Positions 9,425-17,608 of a DNA stretch of 64,000 bases are shown piece by piece (position 1 is the stretch's first letter; every line of letters begins with the position of its first letter). The position numbers and the translations under genes were made by a program. The DNA comes from Cupriavidus campinensis (GTDB lineage: Bacteria; Pseudomonadota; Gammaproteobacteria; Burkholderiales; Burkholderiaceae). Where the stretch lies: positions 1 through 64,000 of the forward strand of contig NZ_CAJPVH010000011.1 in assembly GCF_905397395.1 (NCBI RefSeq), read 5' to 3'. The notes under the pieces are model-generated. The model worked only from the letters and a program-made list of their open reading frames with translations, did not search any database and was not told where the DNA came from.

Positions 9425-9635
9425 GCCTGTCTCCTGTGTCTTTTTTGTGAGTGAACGGCGCGAATGGTATGGGAGGCACACTTTCAGATCGCTTTCGAAA
9501 ATCCTTCAAATTCGGACCGTTGCGGGGGCGCGGATTGGGGCTTTCCCTAGCTAGCCCGACCCGCCGCTTCCCGGTATCACTCACGCGCTGTTGCCGTTCC
9601 CGTCGCTCCCCCGCTGTTCCTGTCGTGACCCTGCC

Positions 9636-10340
9636 ATGCGTATCCTGCTTGCCGAAGACAACCTGAAACTGGCCGCCTCCCTCGTGGAATCCCTCGGCCA
9701 GAGCGGCTTCACGGTCGATTGCATGCACGACGGCGCCAGCGCCGACAACCTGCTCTCCACGCAGGACTACGCGCTGGCCATCCTCGATATCGGCCTGCCC
9801 CGCCTGGACGGCCTGGAAGTGCTGCGGCGCCTGCGCCAGCGGCGCAACCCGGTGCCGGTGCTGATCCTGACTGCGCATGGTTCCGTGGAAGACCGCGTGC
9901 GCGGCCTGGACCTCGGCGCCGACGACTACCTCGCCAAGCCCTTCGCCCTGACTGAGCTGGAAGCGCGCGCCCGCGCGCTGATCCGGCGCAGCCATGGCCA
10001 CGACCGCACCGCGCTGCATTGCGGGCCGCTCCACTACGACACCGTCAGCCGCGCCTTCACGCTGCACGGCACGCTGCTGGCGCTGACCGGGCGCGAGCGC
10101 GCGGTGCTGGAGATCCTGCTATTGCGCGACGGCCGGGCCGTCAACAAGGCCGCGCTCTCGGAGAAGATCTTCGGGATCGAGGAGTCGGTGAACCCGGACG
10201 CCATCGAGATCTACGTCTACCGCCTGCGCAAGAAGCTGGAAGGCAGCGGCGTCGGCATCGTCACGCTGCGCGGGCTGGGCTACCTGCTGGAGGCGCGCGC
10301 CCCGGCGGCTGAAGACACCCCGCTGGCCGCCCAGCCATGA
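9636..10340 (+). CDS. OmpR/PhoB-family response regulator (TctD/QseB-like)
   Basis: 234 residues. The receiver domain starts at residue 1 ('MRILLAEDN' with the acidic pocket) and has the phospho-acceptor Asp51 in 'LAILDIGLPRLDG', a Thr/Ser in 'LILTAHG' and Lys in 'YLAKPFA'. A C-terminal winged-helix DNA-binding domain ('LTGRERAVLEILLL...EIYVYRLRKKLEG') follows from about residue 128. The ATG at 9636 is chosen because the receiver fold begins there; an upstream in-frame ATG adds a Cys/Pro-rich tail without support. The stop (10338-10340) overlaps an ATG at 10337 that is out of frame with the kinase. Confidence 0.93.
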   Translation: MRILLAEDNLKLAASLVESLGQSGFTVDCMHDGASADNLLSTQDYALAILDIGLPRLDGLEVLRRLRQRRNPVPVLILTAHGSVEDRVRGLDLGADDYLAKPFALTELEARARALIRRSHGHDRTALHCGPLHYDTVSRAFTLHGTLLALTGRERAVLEILLLRDGRAVNKAALSEKIFGIEESVNPDAIEIYVYRLRKKLEGSGVGIVTLRGLGYLLEARAPAAEDTPLAAQP

Positions 10341-10342
10341 GC

Positions 10343-10402
10343 CGGCGATGAAGCCGGGAATGAAGCCGGCGATGAAGCCGGCAATGAAGCGGGCGATGAA
10401 AT
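10343..10402 (+). repeat. 12-bp tandem array carrying five consecutive in-frame ATG codons at the kinase start
   Basis: Five 12-bp units of the form CGGCGATGAAGC occupy 10343-10354, 10355-10366, 10367-10378, 10379-10390 and 10391-10402 (last diverged). Each carries an ATG (10348, 10360, 10372, 10384, 10396), all in the kinase frame, so the protein begins with repeats of a four-residue 'MKPA/G' unit. Copy-number change would lengthen or shorten the N-terminus without shifting frame. Confidence 0.95.
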
Positions 10403-11820
10403 CAGCGAGCCTGCGCTGGCAGCTCTCGCTGTGGCTGCTGCTCCCCCTGCTCGGGCTGCTGGCGCTCGACGCCTGGCTGACCGACCGCCGCGCCATGGCA
10501 GCCGCCCACGAGGCGTTCGACCGCACGCTGGCCGCCTCGCTCAAGGCCATGCGCGAAGGCATCAGCCTGCGCGACGGCCGCGTGGAGGTGGAGGTGCCCT
10601 ACCTCGCCCTCGAAGTCTTCGACGCCGAGGCCGGCTCGCGCATTTACTACGAGATCCGCGACGAGACCGGCGCCACCATCACCGGCTATCCGGCCCTGCC
10701 GATGCCCACCCAGCCGGTGCGCGCGCTCTATCGCACGCAGTTCTACGATGCCGCCTATCGCGGCGAGCCGGTGCGCATGGCCGCCATGCCGCTGCCGCTG
10801 CACGACGTGCGCTCGGCGCGCACGCAACTGGTCTGGGTGCTCGTGGCCGAGACCACAGAGCCGCGCGCGCAACTGGCCAAGCACATCCTGATGGGGTCGC
10901 TGTTGCAGGAGCTGATGCTGGTCAGCCTGGCGCTGGCCATCGTCTGGTTCGGGGTGCGGCGCGGGCTGCGGCCGCTGCACCGGCTATCGGAGGCGATGAG
11001 CGCACGCGGCCCGGACGACCTCCAGCCGCTGGACGCCGCCACGCTGCCCGTGGAGACCCAGCCGCTGGTCAACGCCGTCAACCAGTACGTGGCGCGGCTC
11101 CAGCGCATGGTCGAGGGGCGCAAGCGCTTCTTTGCCGATGCCGCGCACCAGCTCAAGACGCCGCTGGCCATCATCCAGGCCGAATCGGAACTGGCGCTGC
11201 GGGAACGCGACGTCGCCGGCGCGCAGGCGCATCTGGCCCGCCTCAACGGCTCGGTCCAACAGGCTGCGAAGGAGGTGGAGCAGCTGCTGTCGCTCTCCCG
11301 GCTGGAGCCGGACAGCGGCTACGCCCCCACGCTCCACCGGCTGCAGCTCGGCACGCTGGCGCAGGCGGTGGCGCTGGACTGGGCGCCGCTGGCCCGGCGG
11401 GACGGGGTGGATCTGGGTTTCGAAGCGGACGTTGTCGAAGCTGGCGACGCACAGGACGAGATCGACGGCCAGCCGGAACTCCTCCAGGAACTGCTCGGCA
11501 ACCTGATCGACAACGCGGTGCGCTACGCGGGCGCTGGCTCCATGGTGACGGTGCGCATGCGCGGCACGCGGCTACAGGTAGAGGACAACGGCCCCGGCAT
11601 CGCGCCGCAGGACCGGGAAGCCGTGTTCCAGCGCTTCTATCGGGGCGAAGCCAGCGCGGCGCGCGCCGGCAGCGGGCTCGGGCTGTCCATCGTCCGGGAA
11701 ATCGCACGCCTCCACGGCGCGGCCGTGGTACTCGGCGACACGCCCGGCGGCGGCCTGACCGTGGCGCTCCATTTCCCGCCCGCCGGGGGCCAGGGCCAGG
11801 GCGAGGGCAAGACGGCCTAG
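10348..11820 (+). CDS. TctE-like sensor histidine kinase
   Basis: 490 residues from the first of five in-frame ATGs. After the repetitive start come a first membrane segment ('LRWQLSLWLLLPLLGLLALDAWL'; split across about residues 22-44), a periplasmic domain of the 2CSK_N type (about 45-180), a second membrane segment ('LLQELMLVSLALAIVWFGV', about 187-205), a HAMP-like linker, the phospho-acceptor His267 in 'DAAHQLKTPLA', the N box 'NLIDNAVRY' and the ATP-lid 'GSGLGLSIV'. This matches TctE/QseC sensors for tricarboxylates and similar acids. It follows the response regulator by 7 bp. The true start is uncertain because none of the repeated ATGs has a clear Shine-Dalgarno. Confidence 0.92.
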   Translation: MKPGMKPAMKPAMKRAMKSASLRWQLSLWLLLPLLGLLALDAWLTDRRAMAAAHEAFDRTLAASLKAMREGISLRDGRVEVEVPYLALEVFDAEAGSRIYYEIRDETGATITGYPALPMPTQPVRALYRTQFYDAAYRGEPVRMAAMPLPLHDVRSARTQLVWVLVAETTEPRAQLAKHILMGSLLQELMLVSLALAIVWFGVRRGLRPLHRLSEAMSARGPDDLQPLDAATLPVETQPLVNAVNQYVARLQRMVEGRKRFFADAAHQLKTPLAIIQAESELALRERDVAGAQAHLARLNGSVQQAAKEVEQLLSLSRLEPDSGYAPTLHRLQLGTLAQAVALDWAPLARRDGVDLGFEADVVEAGDAQDEIDGQPELLQELLGNLIDNAVRYAGAGSMVTVRMRGTRLQVEDNGPGIAPQDREAVFQRFYRGEASAARAGSGLGLSIVREIARLHGAAVVLGDTPGGGLTVALHFPPAGGQGQGEGKTA

Positions 11821-12344
11821 CTCTTGCCCGTCAGCTTGCCGATGCGGCGCCCGAACCAGTCATCGAGCATGACTTTCTCGTAGCGCAGCCGGTCCGAGGG
11901 GCCGTACAGATTCACGCCCCATGTGAAGTTCATGTTCGAGATGCGCTCCTGCGCGCTGGCCACCACCTCGTCGCCGTGGCGCAGCTCGTACTGCAACGTC
12001 ATGCGCGGCCACGTGGCATCCCGGATCACGCGCACCTGCTGCGCGTAGCGCCAGTCGAGATAGCCGGCCAGATCGATGTCCAGCACCTCGATGGTCAGCG
12101 AATACCCCGCCGGCAACCCCCGCGCCGCCAGCCGGGCGAAGTGCCGCCGAAGTTCATCGAGCACCTGCCGGTCACTGCCATACGACTGAGACCACGACGC
12201 ATCGGTATAGGTCTCCGGATGGATGAACGTCACCGACAACGCGGAAGACGGCTGCGCCTGCGAAGGCGCCGGCGCGCCCCCGGCCGCCCCGGACAGCCCC
12301 AGCGCCGCAACGGCAACCAGGATGGGAAGAAAGTACGTGGACAT
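11817..12344 (-). CDS. DUF3016 domain exported protein
   Basis: 175 residues with a signal peptide ('MSTYFLPILVAVAALGLS', cleavage near residue 23) and one DUF3016 domain: 'VTFIHPETYTDASW', 'LRRHFARLAARGLPAGYSLTIEVLDIDLAG' (core of the domain; shown in two neighbouring segments) and a C-terminal 'KVMLDDWFGRR'. Function unknown. The start at 12344 is where the signal peptide begins; the frame is open to 12590 but the upstream part is Arg-rich and unlikely. Its TAG and that of the kinase share the palindrome CTAG (11817-11820), so the two convergent genes end on the same four bases. Confidence 0.85.
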   Translation of the reverse strand: MSTYFLPILVAVAALGLSGAAGGAPAPSQAQPSSALSVTFIHPETYTDASWSQSYGSDRQVLDELRRHFARLAARGLPAGYSLTIEVLDIDLAGYLDWRYAQQVRVIRDATWPRMTLQYELRHGDEVVASAQERISNMNFTWGVNLYGPSDRLRYEKVMLDDWFGRRIGKLTGKS

Positions 12345-12582
12345 GATGGCATCACGCCTGCGAAAGCACGGCCTGGAACGCGACGGACGATGCCCGAACA
12401 TAAAACAGGACAGGAACCCATGCGCCACCCGGCATCCAGCCGCTGAGCCCGGGCTGGTTTCAGGATAGGTCAGCGGGGGAAAGTCTTCTGGGCCCCTGAC
12501 CGCCCGGGTTCCTCGCCATCGACGTTTTACGAGCCCTGGCGTAAGCTGAACCCTTCTTATTCCCCGACCCAGCGGAGATGCG

Positions 12583-12867
12583 ATGCCCACCTATGACTAC
12601 CGGTGTGACGATTGCGGCGATTTTGCGTTGATGCGGCCGATGGCGCAGCGGGACGAGCCGGTTGGCTGCCCCCACTGTGGCAAGGCTGCCGCGCGGGCGC
12701 TGGTGGCCGCGCCGGCGTTGGCGGGGGCGCCGGGGGCCGTGCCGTCGGAGTTGGCGGGCCATGGCGCGGGGTGTGGCTGCTGCGGGCCGGTGAAGCTTGC
12801 CGGGCGCGCCGATGGTGGCCGGGGTGGCCGGGGTGGCGCGGGGTGGTCCAAGTTCAGCTCGGGCTGA
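12583..12867 (+). CDS. FmdB-family zinc-ribbon protein
   Basis: 94 residues. The N-terminus 'MPTYDYRCDDCG' and the second pair 'GCPHCG' supply C8, C11, C29 and C32 of the FmdB zinc ribbon. The middle carries a further Cys cluster ('GCGCCG') and the tail is Gly/Arg-rich and ends in 'WSKFSSG'. FmdB proteins are small, often annotated as putative regulators beside amidase genes, without a firm biochemical role; no amidase is adjacent here. A GGAG precedes the ATG. Its 3' end overlaps that of the convergent IclR gene by 14 bp. Confidence 0.88.
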   Translation: MPTYDYRCDDCGDFALMRPMAQRDEPVGCPHCGKAAARALVAAPALAGAPGAVPSELAGHGAGCGCCGPVKLAGRADGGRGGRGGAGWSKFSSG

Positions 12868-13672
12868 ACCGCTGCGTCGCCTGATCGTCGCGCTCGAACG
12901 CCTCCCGAATCTTCTCCGCCAGCCGCATCAGGTGCGGTGCCAGTTCCGCGATGGCTTCCGCCACCGGCGCCTTGGTGGACACGCTGACATTCAATATATG
13001 AACCGGATGATGGGCCAGCCGCAGCGGCGTGGACAGCGCCACCACCTCGGGCTGCCAGCTTGCCGCGCACCAGCCCTGCCGCGCCACCTGGGCGATGGCG
13101 TCGAGAATTTCGCGCTTCAGCGCCGGCCAGCCTGACGGGGACCTGCGCGCGAAGGTGTCCATCAGCGCCTGTCGTTCCTCAGCCGGCGCCACCGCCAGCC
13201 ACGCGCGGCCCAGCGAGGTCAGCGCCATCGGCACCCGCTGCCCTGTCACCACCGTGCGCAGCGACACCTTGCGGCTATATCGGATCGATTCCAGATAGAC
13301 CATCTCGTCGCGGTCGGCCATGGCCAGCCCCACGTTGATGTGTTCGGCCTGCGCGAGTTCGCGCATCATCGGCGCGGCCACCTGCAGCACCACCGACCCC
13401 GCATGCATCGCGTGCGCCAGACTGAGCACCGGCGCGCCGAGGCGGTAGGCGCGCAGCGTGGCGTCGTACTGGAGGAAGCCGGTCTCGACCAGACTCTGGG
13501 TCAGGCGCGAGACCGTGGACCGGGCCAGCCCGGTACGTTCCGCCAGTTCGCCATTGCCGAGCACATCAGCGCCGGGGCGGAACGCGCGCAGGATCTCGAT
13601 GCCGCGTTCGAGCGAGCGATTGGCAAGCGTGCTGGCCGCGCGGCCACGCGCCCGGCGCCGGGCATCCTGCAT
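12854..13672 (-). CDS. IclR-family transcriptional regulator
   Basis: 272 residues. The N-terminal winged helix ('SLERGIEILRAF' then 'LAERTGLARSTVSRLTQSLVETG', about residues 19-65) is followed by the IclR effector domain with 'VYLESIRY', 'PMALTSLGRAWLA' and 'GWCAASWQPEVVALSTPL'. The ATG at 13672 is preferred; the frame is open to 13834 but the extra residues overlap the hydrolase gene and are Pro/Cys-rich. It is the last gene of the minus-strand catabolic operon and lies 49 bp after the hydrolase, so it probably regulates that operon (inference). Confidence 0.92.
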   Translation of the reverse strand: MQDARRRARGRAASTLANRSLERGIEILRAFRPGADVLGNGELAERTGLARSTVSRLTQSLVETGFLQYDATLRAYRLGAPVLSLAHAMHAGSVVLQVAAPMMRELAQAEHINVGLAMADRDEMVYLESIRYSRKVSLRTVVTGQRVPMALTSLGRAWLAVAPAEERQALMDTFARRSPSGWPALKREILDAIAQVARQGWCAASWQPEVVALSTPLRLAHHPVHILNVSVSTKAPVAEAIAELAPHLMRLAEKIREAFERDDQATQRFSPS

Positions 13673-13721
13673 GTCCACGATCGGTTCTCCTGCACGTGTT
13701 GTGTGCTCATCAATCAGCCGC

Positions 13722-14552
13722 TCAGCGCGCCAGCCACGCCAGCAGCAGCGCGTTGATGGCGGCGTCGGCCTCGTACTGGACCCAGTGGCCGGCGCCGGGC
13801 ACGATCTCGCCGCGCCGGCCGTCCCGCCCGTCAATCAGGCTGGCCAGCACCGCCGGCGGATCGGCGGTCACATCGTGCTCGCCAAAGGCCACCAGCACAG
13901 GCCCGCCGAAGCGGTCCAGCGCCTCGCCCAGCCCGCCCGCCCGCGAAATCTGCTTGCTGCGGAAGCGCGTGTCGCGGCAGGACTCGGTATAGGCGAGCAG
14001 CGCCAGCGCATCCACCTTCACGGGGTCCGCGATCATGAACGCGGCGACGTTCTGCTGCATCGCCGCCGCCAGCGCCTCGGCGCCCTCGGCGCGGCGCCAG
14101 TCGACCAGCGCGATGGTCTGCCGCCGTGTGCCGCCATGGCCACCCGGCCCCAGCAGCGCCAGTCCGCGCACGCCGGGGAGGCGGGAGGCCAGATGCGAGG
14201 CCGTCAGCCCACCGAACGAGAAGCCGACCAGATCGATATCGCCCACGCAGGGCAGTTGGGCGAAGCCTGCTGCCACGGCTTCCACCAGCGCCGGCAGGTC
14301 AGTCCCCACCGGGTCGCCCGAGGCGCCGTAGCCGGGCAGATCCGGCACCCAGACCGTATGGCGTGCCGACAGCGCCTCGATATTGCGCACCCAGTGCAGC
14401 CAGCTGCCGTGGCCGCCGTGCACCAGCAGCACGTCCGGCCCGCTGCCAAAGCGGCGCCACACCATGCGGCACCCGGCCGCTTCCGTGACGCGGGTCGTGC
14501 CCTGCGCCGCCAATCGTGCGACGAATGCCGTCGCCGATGCGTCTTCCTTCAA
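13722..14552 (-). CDS. Alpha/beta-fold hydrolase
   Basis: 276 residues. The oxyanion segment 'LLVHGGHGSW' lies near residues 42-51, the nucleophile elbow 'GFSFGG' places Ser112, the acid is the aspartate in 'GEHDVTADPP' and the histidine is in 'GAGHWVQYE', a complete triad in the usual order. 'PDLPGYGASG' is typical of meta-cleavage-product hydrolases and related C-C or ester hydrolases. Its ATG overlaps the stop of the acyl-CoA ligase gene by 4 bp (14549-14552), so translation is coupled. The substrate is unknown; a thioester or lactone intermediate of the operon's pathway is a guess. Confidence 0.92.
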   Translation of the reverse strand: MKEDASATAFVARLAAQGTTRVTEAAGCRMVWRRFGSGPDVLLVHGGHGSWLHWVRNIEALSARHTVWVPDLPGYGASGDPVGTDLPALVEAVAAGFAQLPCVGDIDLVGFSFGGLTASHLASRLPGVRGLALLGPGGHGGTRRQTIALVDWRRAEGAEALAAAMQQNVAAFMIADPVKVDALALLAYTESCRDTRFRSKQISRAGGLGEALDRFGGPVLVAFGEHDVTADPPAVLASLIDGRDGRRGEIVPGAGHWVQYEADAAINALLLAWLAR

Positions 14553-16711
14553 GGTCCTGCCTCCCCGATAACCACCACGCCGTCCGCCGCGCGCACCCCC
14601 TGCCCGGCCGGCAGCACGAAGACCGGATTGATCTCCGCCTCGACGAGCCGCGCCCCCATGGCGGCGGCCATCGCCGAAAACGCAACGATAGCATCGGCCA
14701 GTGCCTCCACGTCAGCCTTGGGCCGGCCGCGATAGCCATCCAGCAGCGGCCAGGTCTTCAGCGCGCGGATCATCGCCAGGGCCTCGTCGCGCGGCAGGCC
14801 GCCCTGCGCCGGCAGCAGCCGCATGGTGGTGTCCTGGAACAGCTCCGCCGTCACCCCGCCCATGCCGAGCAGGATCGCCGTGCCCAGCGCGTCGCGGTGC
14901 ATGCCGAGGATCAGCTCCACGCCGCCCTCCACCATCTCCTGCACCACGAAGCGTGTGGGCGCCGGGCCGGTGTGACCGGTGCGGCCGAGGTGGCGGCTGA
15001 CGTCCTCGCGCATGCGGGCGAGCCGCGCCGGCACGTCCTGCGGCCGCACGTTGACGGCCACGCCGCCCACATCGCTCTTATGGGTGATGGTCGACGACAG
15101 GATCTTGAGCACCACGCGCTCGCCCAGCGATTCTGCGGCGGACCGGGCATCCGCGTCGTTATCGACCACGATCTCCCGCACCCCCGGCACGCCGAAGCGC
15201 GCGAACAGCTGCTTGGCGGCCGCTTCGTCGAGAGAACCGGGCGGCAGGTCCGATGTATCGACCTCGGGCACAGCCGCTGGCTCACTGGCGCCCAGGCTGG
15301 CCAGCGCGCCGGCCGCCAGCATCGCACCCAGCGCCACCGCGCACGATTCCGGCGCGCTGAACGCCGGCACGCCGCGCTGGTTCAGCACCGCCGCCACCTG
15401 CGGCGCGTGGGGGCTGACGTAGGCCAGCACCGGCTTGTCGCTCTCGGGCAGGCAGTCGCGGATGGCGTTGGCCATCAGGTCGGGCATGGCCAGCCCGGAG
15501 GAGCCGACGATGATCGCCACGGCGTCATAGCTCGGGCTGGCCAGCAATGCGCGGATCGCCCCGCGCAGCAGGTCGGGCTGCAGGCCGGCCAGCGTGACGT
15601 CGATGGGGTTGCGGTCGAGCGCGGCATGGTCACCCTGTTGCAGCGCGCGCAGGCGCCCGGCCGTGGCGGCGTCCGGCGGCGGGGTCTCGAAGCCGGACAT
15701 GCCCAGGCTGTCCGACACCAGCGTGCCGGCGCCGCCGGTCGAGGTCAGCACAGCCACGCGCTTGCCGTGCAGCACGCGGCCCGTGGCCAGTGCCGCCGGG
15801 ATGTCGATCAGGTCCGCAAACGTCTGCGCCCGGATCACGCCCACCTGCCGGAACAGTGCGTCGTACATCGCATCCGCGCCGGCCATCGCGCCCGTATGGG
15901 ACACCGCCGCGCGCGCGCCCGCCTCGGAGCGGCCAATCTTGAAGGCCACCACCGGCTTGCCGGCCGCCGCCGCCTTCAGCACCGCCGCGCGGAACTTCTC
16001 GGGGTGCCGCACACTTTCCACATACAGGGCGATCACCCGCGTGGCGTCATCGTCCGCCAGATAGTCGATGAAATCCGCAAGGTCCAGATCGGCCTCGTTG
16101 CTGGTGGAGACCAGCTTGGACAGGCCGATGCCCCGCGCCGCCGCGCGCGAAAGCAGCGCGCCGAGAATGCCGCCGCTCTGCGACACCACGCCGATGCTGC
16201 CCGCCGGGAAATGCTCCATCTCCAGCGCGCCGCTGGCGGACAGCGGAATGCTGTCCGTCAGGTTCACCAGCCCGATGGTGTTGGGCCCGAGCAGCCGCAT
16301 GCTGCCGGCTGCCTCGATCAGCTCGGCCTGCCGGCGCGCGCCATCGGCGCCGGTCTCGGTGTAGCCGCTGGCCAGCACGATGGCCGCGCCGGTGCCGCGC
16401 TGCGCCAGCTCACGCACCGCCAGATGGGCGCGCTCGGCGCCAAGCAGCACGATGCCGACATCGGGCACCTCCGGCAGCGAGCCGATATCGGGATAGCAGC
16501 GCAGGTCGCCAATCCGGGTCACCTTCGGATTGACCGGATAGATCGCCCCGCCAAAGCCGTGCCGCGTGAGGTAGGACACCGGGCGGCCGGAAGTCTTGTT
16601 CGGATCGGCCGATGCGCCGATCACGGCCACGCTGCGCGGCTTGACCAGCCGGGCGATGGCGGAGGAGGTGGTGGAGGCGGTGGCGGAGGAAGTCAGGGAG
16701 TGGGATGTCAT
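14549..16711 (-). CDS. ADP-forming acyl-CoA ligase (acetate-CoA ligase family, fused alpha and beta domains)
   Basis: 720 residues. A CoA-binding Rossmann domain comes first ('VAVIGASADPNKTSGRP', about residues 28-44), then the succinyl-CoA-ligase-like domains ('GVVSQSGGI', and the conserved 'SHTGAMAGAD' with His272 as the likely phosphohistidine), and a C-terminal ATP-grasp half (about 490-715; 'VVLKILSSTITHKSDVGGV', 'EAEINPVFV'). The family makes acyl-CoA from a carboxylate, ATP and CoA, or runs in reverse. It starts 3 bp after the enoyl-CoA hydratase gene. Its N-terminal Ser/Thr-rich stretch (residues 3-18) corresponds to repetitive GGAGG-like DNA at about 16660-16705. Likely role: activation or release of the carboxylic acid handled by the operon. 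Confidence 0.92.
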   Translation of the reverse strand: MTSHSLTSSATASTTSSAIARLVKPRSVAVIGASADPNKTSGRPVSYLTRHGFGGAIYPVNPKVTRIGDLRCYPDIGSLPEVPDVGIVLLGAERAHLAVRELAQRGTGAAIVLASGYTETGADGARRQAELIEAAGSMRLLGPNTIGLVNLTDSIPLSASGALEMEHFPAGSIGVVSQSGGILGALLSRAAARGIGLSKLVSTSNEADLDLADFIDYLADDDATRVIALYVESVRHPEKFRAAVLKAAAAGKPVVAFKIGRSEAGARAAVSHTGAMAGADAMYDALFRQVGVIRAQTFADLIDIPAALATGRVLHGKRVAVLTSTGGAGTLVSDSLGMSGFETPPPDAATAGRLRALQQGDHAALDRNPIDVTLAGLQPDLLRGAIRALLASPSYDAVAIIVGSSGLAMPDLMANAIRDCLPESDKPVLAYVSPHAPQVAAVLNQRGVPAFSAPESCAVALGAMLAAGALASLGASEPAAVPEVDTSDLPPGSLDEAAAKQLFARFGVPGVREIVVDNDADARSAAESLGERVVLKILSSTITHKSDVGGVAVNVRPQDVPARLARMREDVSRHLGRTGHTGPAPTRFVVQEMVEGGVELILGMHRDALGTAILLGMGGVTAELFQDTTMRLLPAQGGLPRDEALAMIRALKTWPLLDGYRGRPKADVEALADAIVAFSAMAAAMGARLVEAEINPVFVLPAGQGVRAADGVVVIGEAGP

Positions 16712-16714
16712 GGC

Positions 16715-17536
16715 TCAGCCCTGCCGCGTGGATTTGGCGGCGGCGGCCTTCGCCAGGAACGCCATCACCGATTCGCGGTGCTCGGTGCTGGTGTAGCAGA
16801 TGCCCTGCGCCTGGCTGCCCTGCGCGAAGACCTGGTCGGCGGTCAGCTCGAAGGTCTGGTTCAGGATGCTCTTGCCCAGCGCCAGCGCGGTCGGGGAGCC
16901 ATGCGAGAGTTCGGCCGCCCAGGCCAGCGCATCGCCCAGCAACGATTCGGGCGCGGCGGACAGCCGGTCGGCGATGCCCAGTTGCAGCGCCTCCGTGGCC
17001 TCCACCTTGCGGCCCGAGAAAATCAGCGCCTTGGCCGTGGCCAGGCCCGTGCGGCGCGGCAGGAAGTACATGCCGCCGCCATCGGGAATCAGGCCGCGAT
17101 GGATGTACGACCACGTGAAGCTGGCCGATTCGGCGGCGATGACGAAATCGCAGGCCATCGCCATGTCCGCGCCCAGGCCGTTGGCGCCGCCGTTGACGGC
17201 TGCGATGGTGGGCTTGGGCATGTTGTGCAGCAGCGCCACGGAATGATGCACGCGCTGCTGGCGCGTCCAGCCGTTGAAGCCGACTTCGCCCGGCGGCGCG
17301 TCCATGCGGCGCTGCATGCCGGCCACGTCGCCCCCGGCGCAGAAGCCCTTGCCGTTGCCGGTCAGCACCAGCGCGCGGATGTCCCGGCTGGCGGTGACGT
17401 GCTCGAGCGCGACGATCAGCTCGCTGCGCATGGCATCGCTGATGGCATTGCGCTTGTCCGGGCGGTTCAGGGTCAGCACGGCGATGCCATCGCGCACCGC
17501 GAACTGGATCAGCTGGAAATCGGGAAGATGGGTCAT
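16715..17536 (-). CDS. Enoyl-CoA hydratase/isomerase family protein
   Basis: 273-residue crotonase-fold protein: 'LTLNRPDKRNAIS', oxyanion-hole segments 'GKGFCAGGDVAGM' and 'NGGANGLGADMAMACD', and 'HRGLIPDGGGMYFLPR'. The first catalytic glutamate of classical hydratases is not evident (the position reads G-A-D), while the second site reads 'IPDGGG' with Asp, a pattern more like PaaG-type isomerases. A hydratase activity should therefore not be assumed. It follows the Bug gene by 72 bp, a gap filled by a tandem repeat, and precedes the acyl-CoA ligase by 3 bp. Confidence 0.92.
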   Translation of the reverse strand: MTHLPDFQLIQFAVRDGIAVLTLNRPDKRNAISDAMRSELIVALEHVTASRDIRALVLTGNGKGFCAGGDVAGMQRRMDAPPGEVGFNGWTRQQRVHHSVALLHNMPKPTIAAVNGGANGLGADMAMACDFVIAAESASFTWSYIHRGLIPDGGGMYFLPRRTGLATAKALIFSGRKVEATEALQLGIADRLSAAPESLLGDALAWAAELSHGSPTALALGKSILNQTFELTADQVFAQGSQAQGICYTSTEHRESVMAFLAKAAAAKSTRQG

Positions 17537-17550
17537 GTCGGGGCTCGGAA

Positions 17551-17600
17551 AAATCGGATGAAATCGGAAAAAATCGGAAAAAATCGGAAGAAATCAGGTT
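17551..17600. repeat. 10-bp tandem array between the Bug and enoyl-CoA hydratase genes
   Basis: Five 10-bp units AAATCGGAAA start at 17551, 17561, 17571, 17581 and 17591 (the last two diverged). The array is AT-rich against GC-rich surroundings and fills most of the gap inside the operon, directly upstream of the hydratase start codon, where it replaces a normal leader. Confidence 0.93.
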
Positions 17601-17608
17601 GGGAACGT

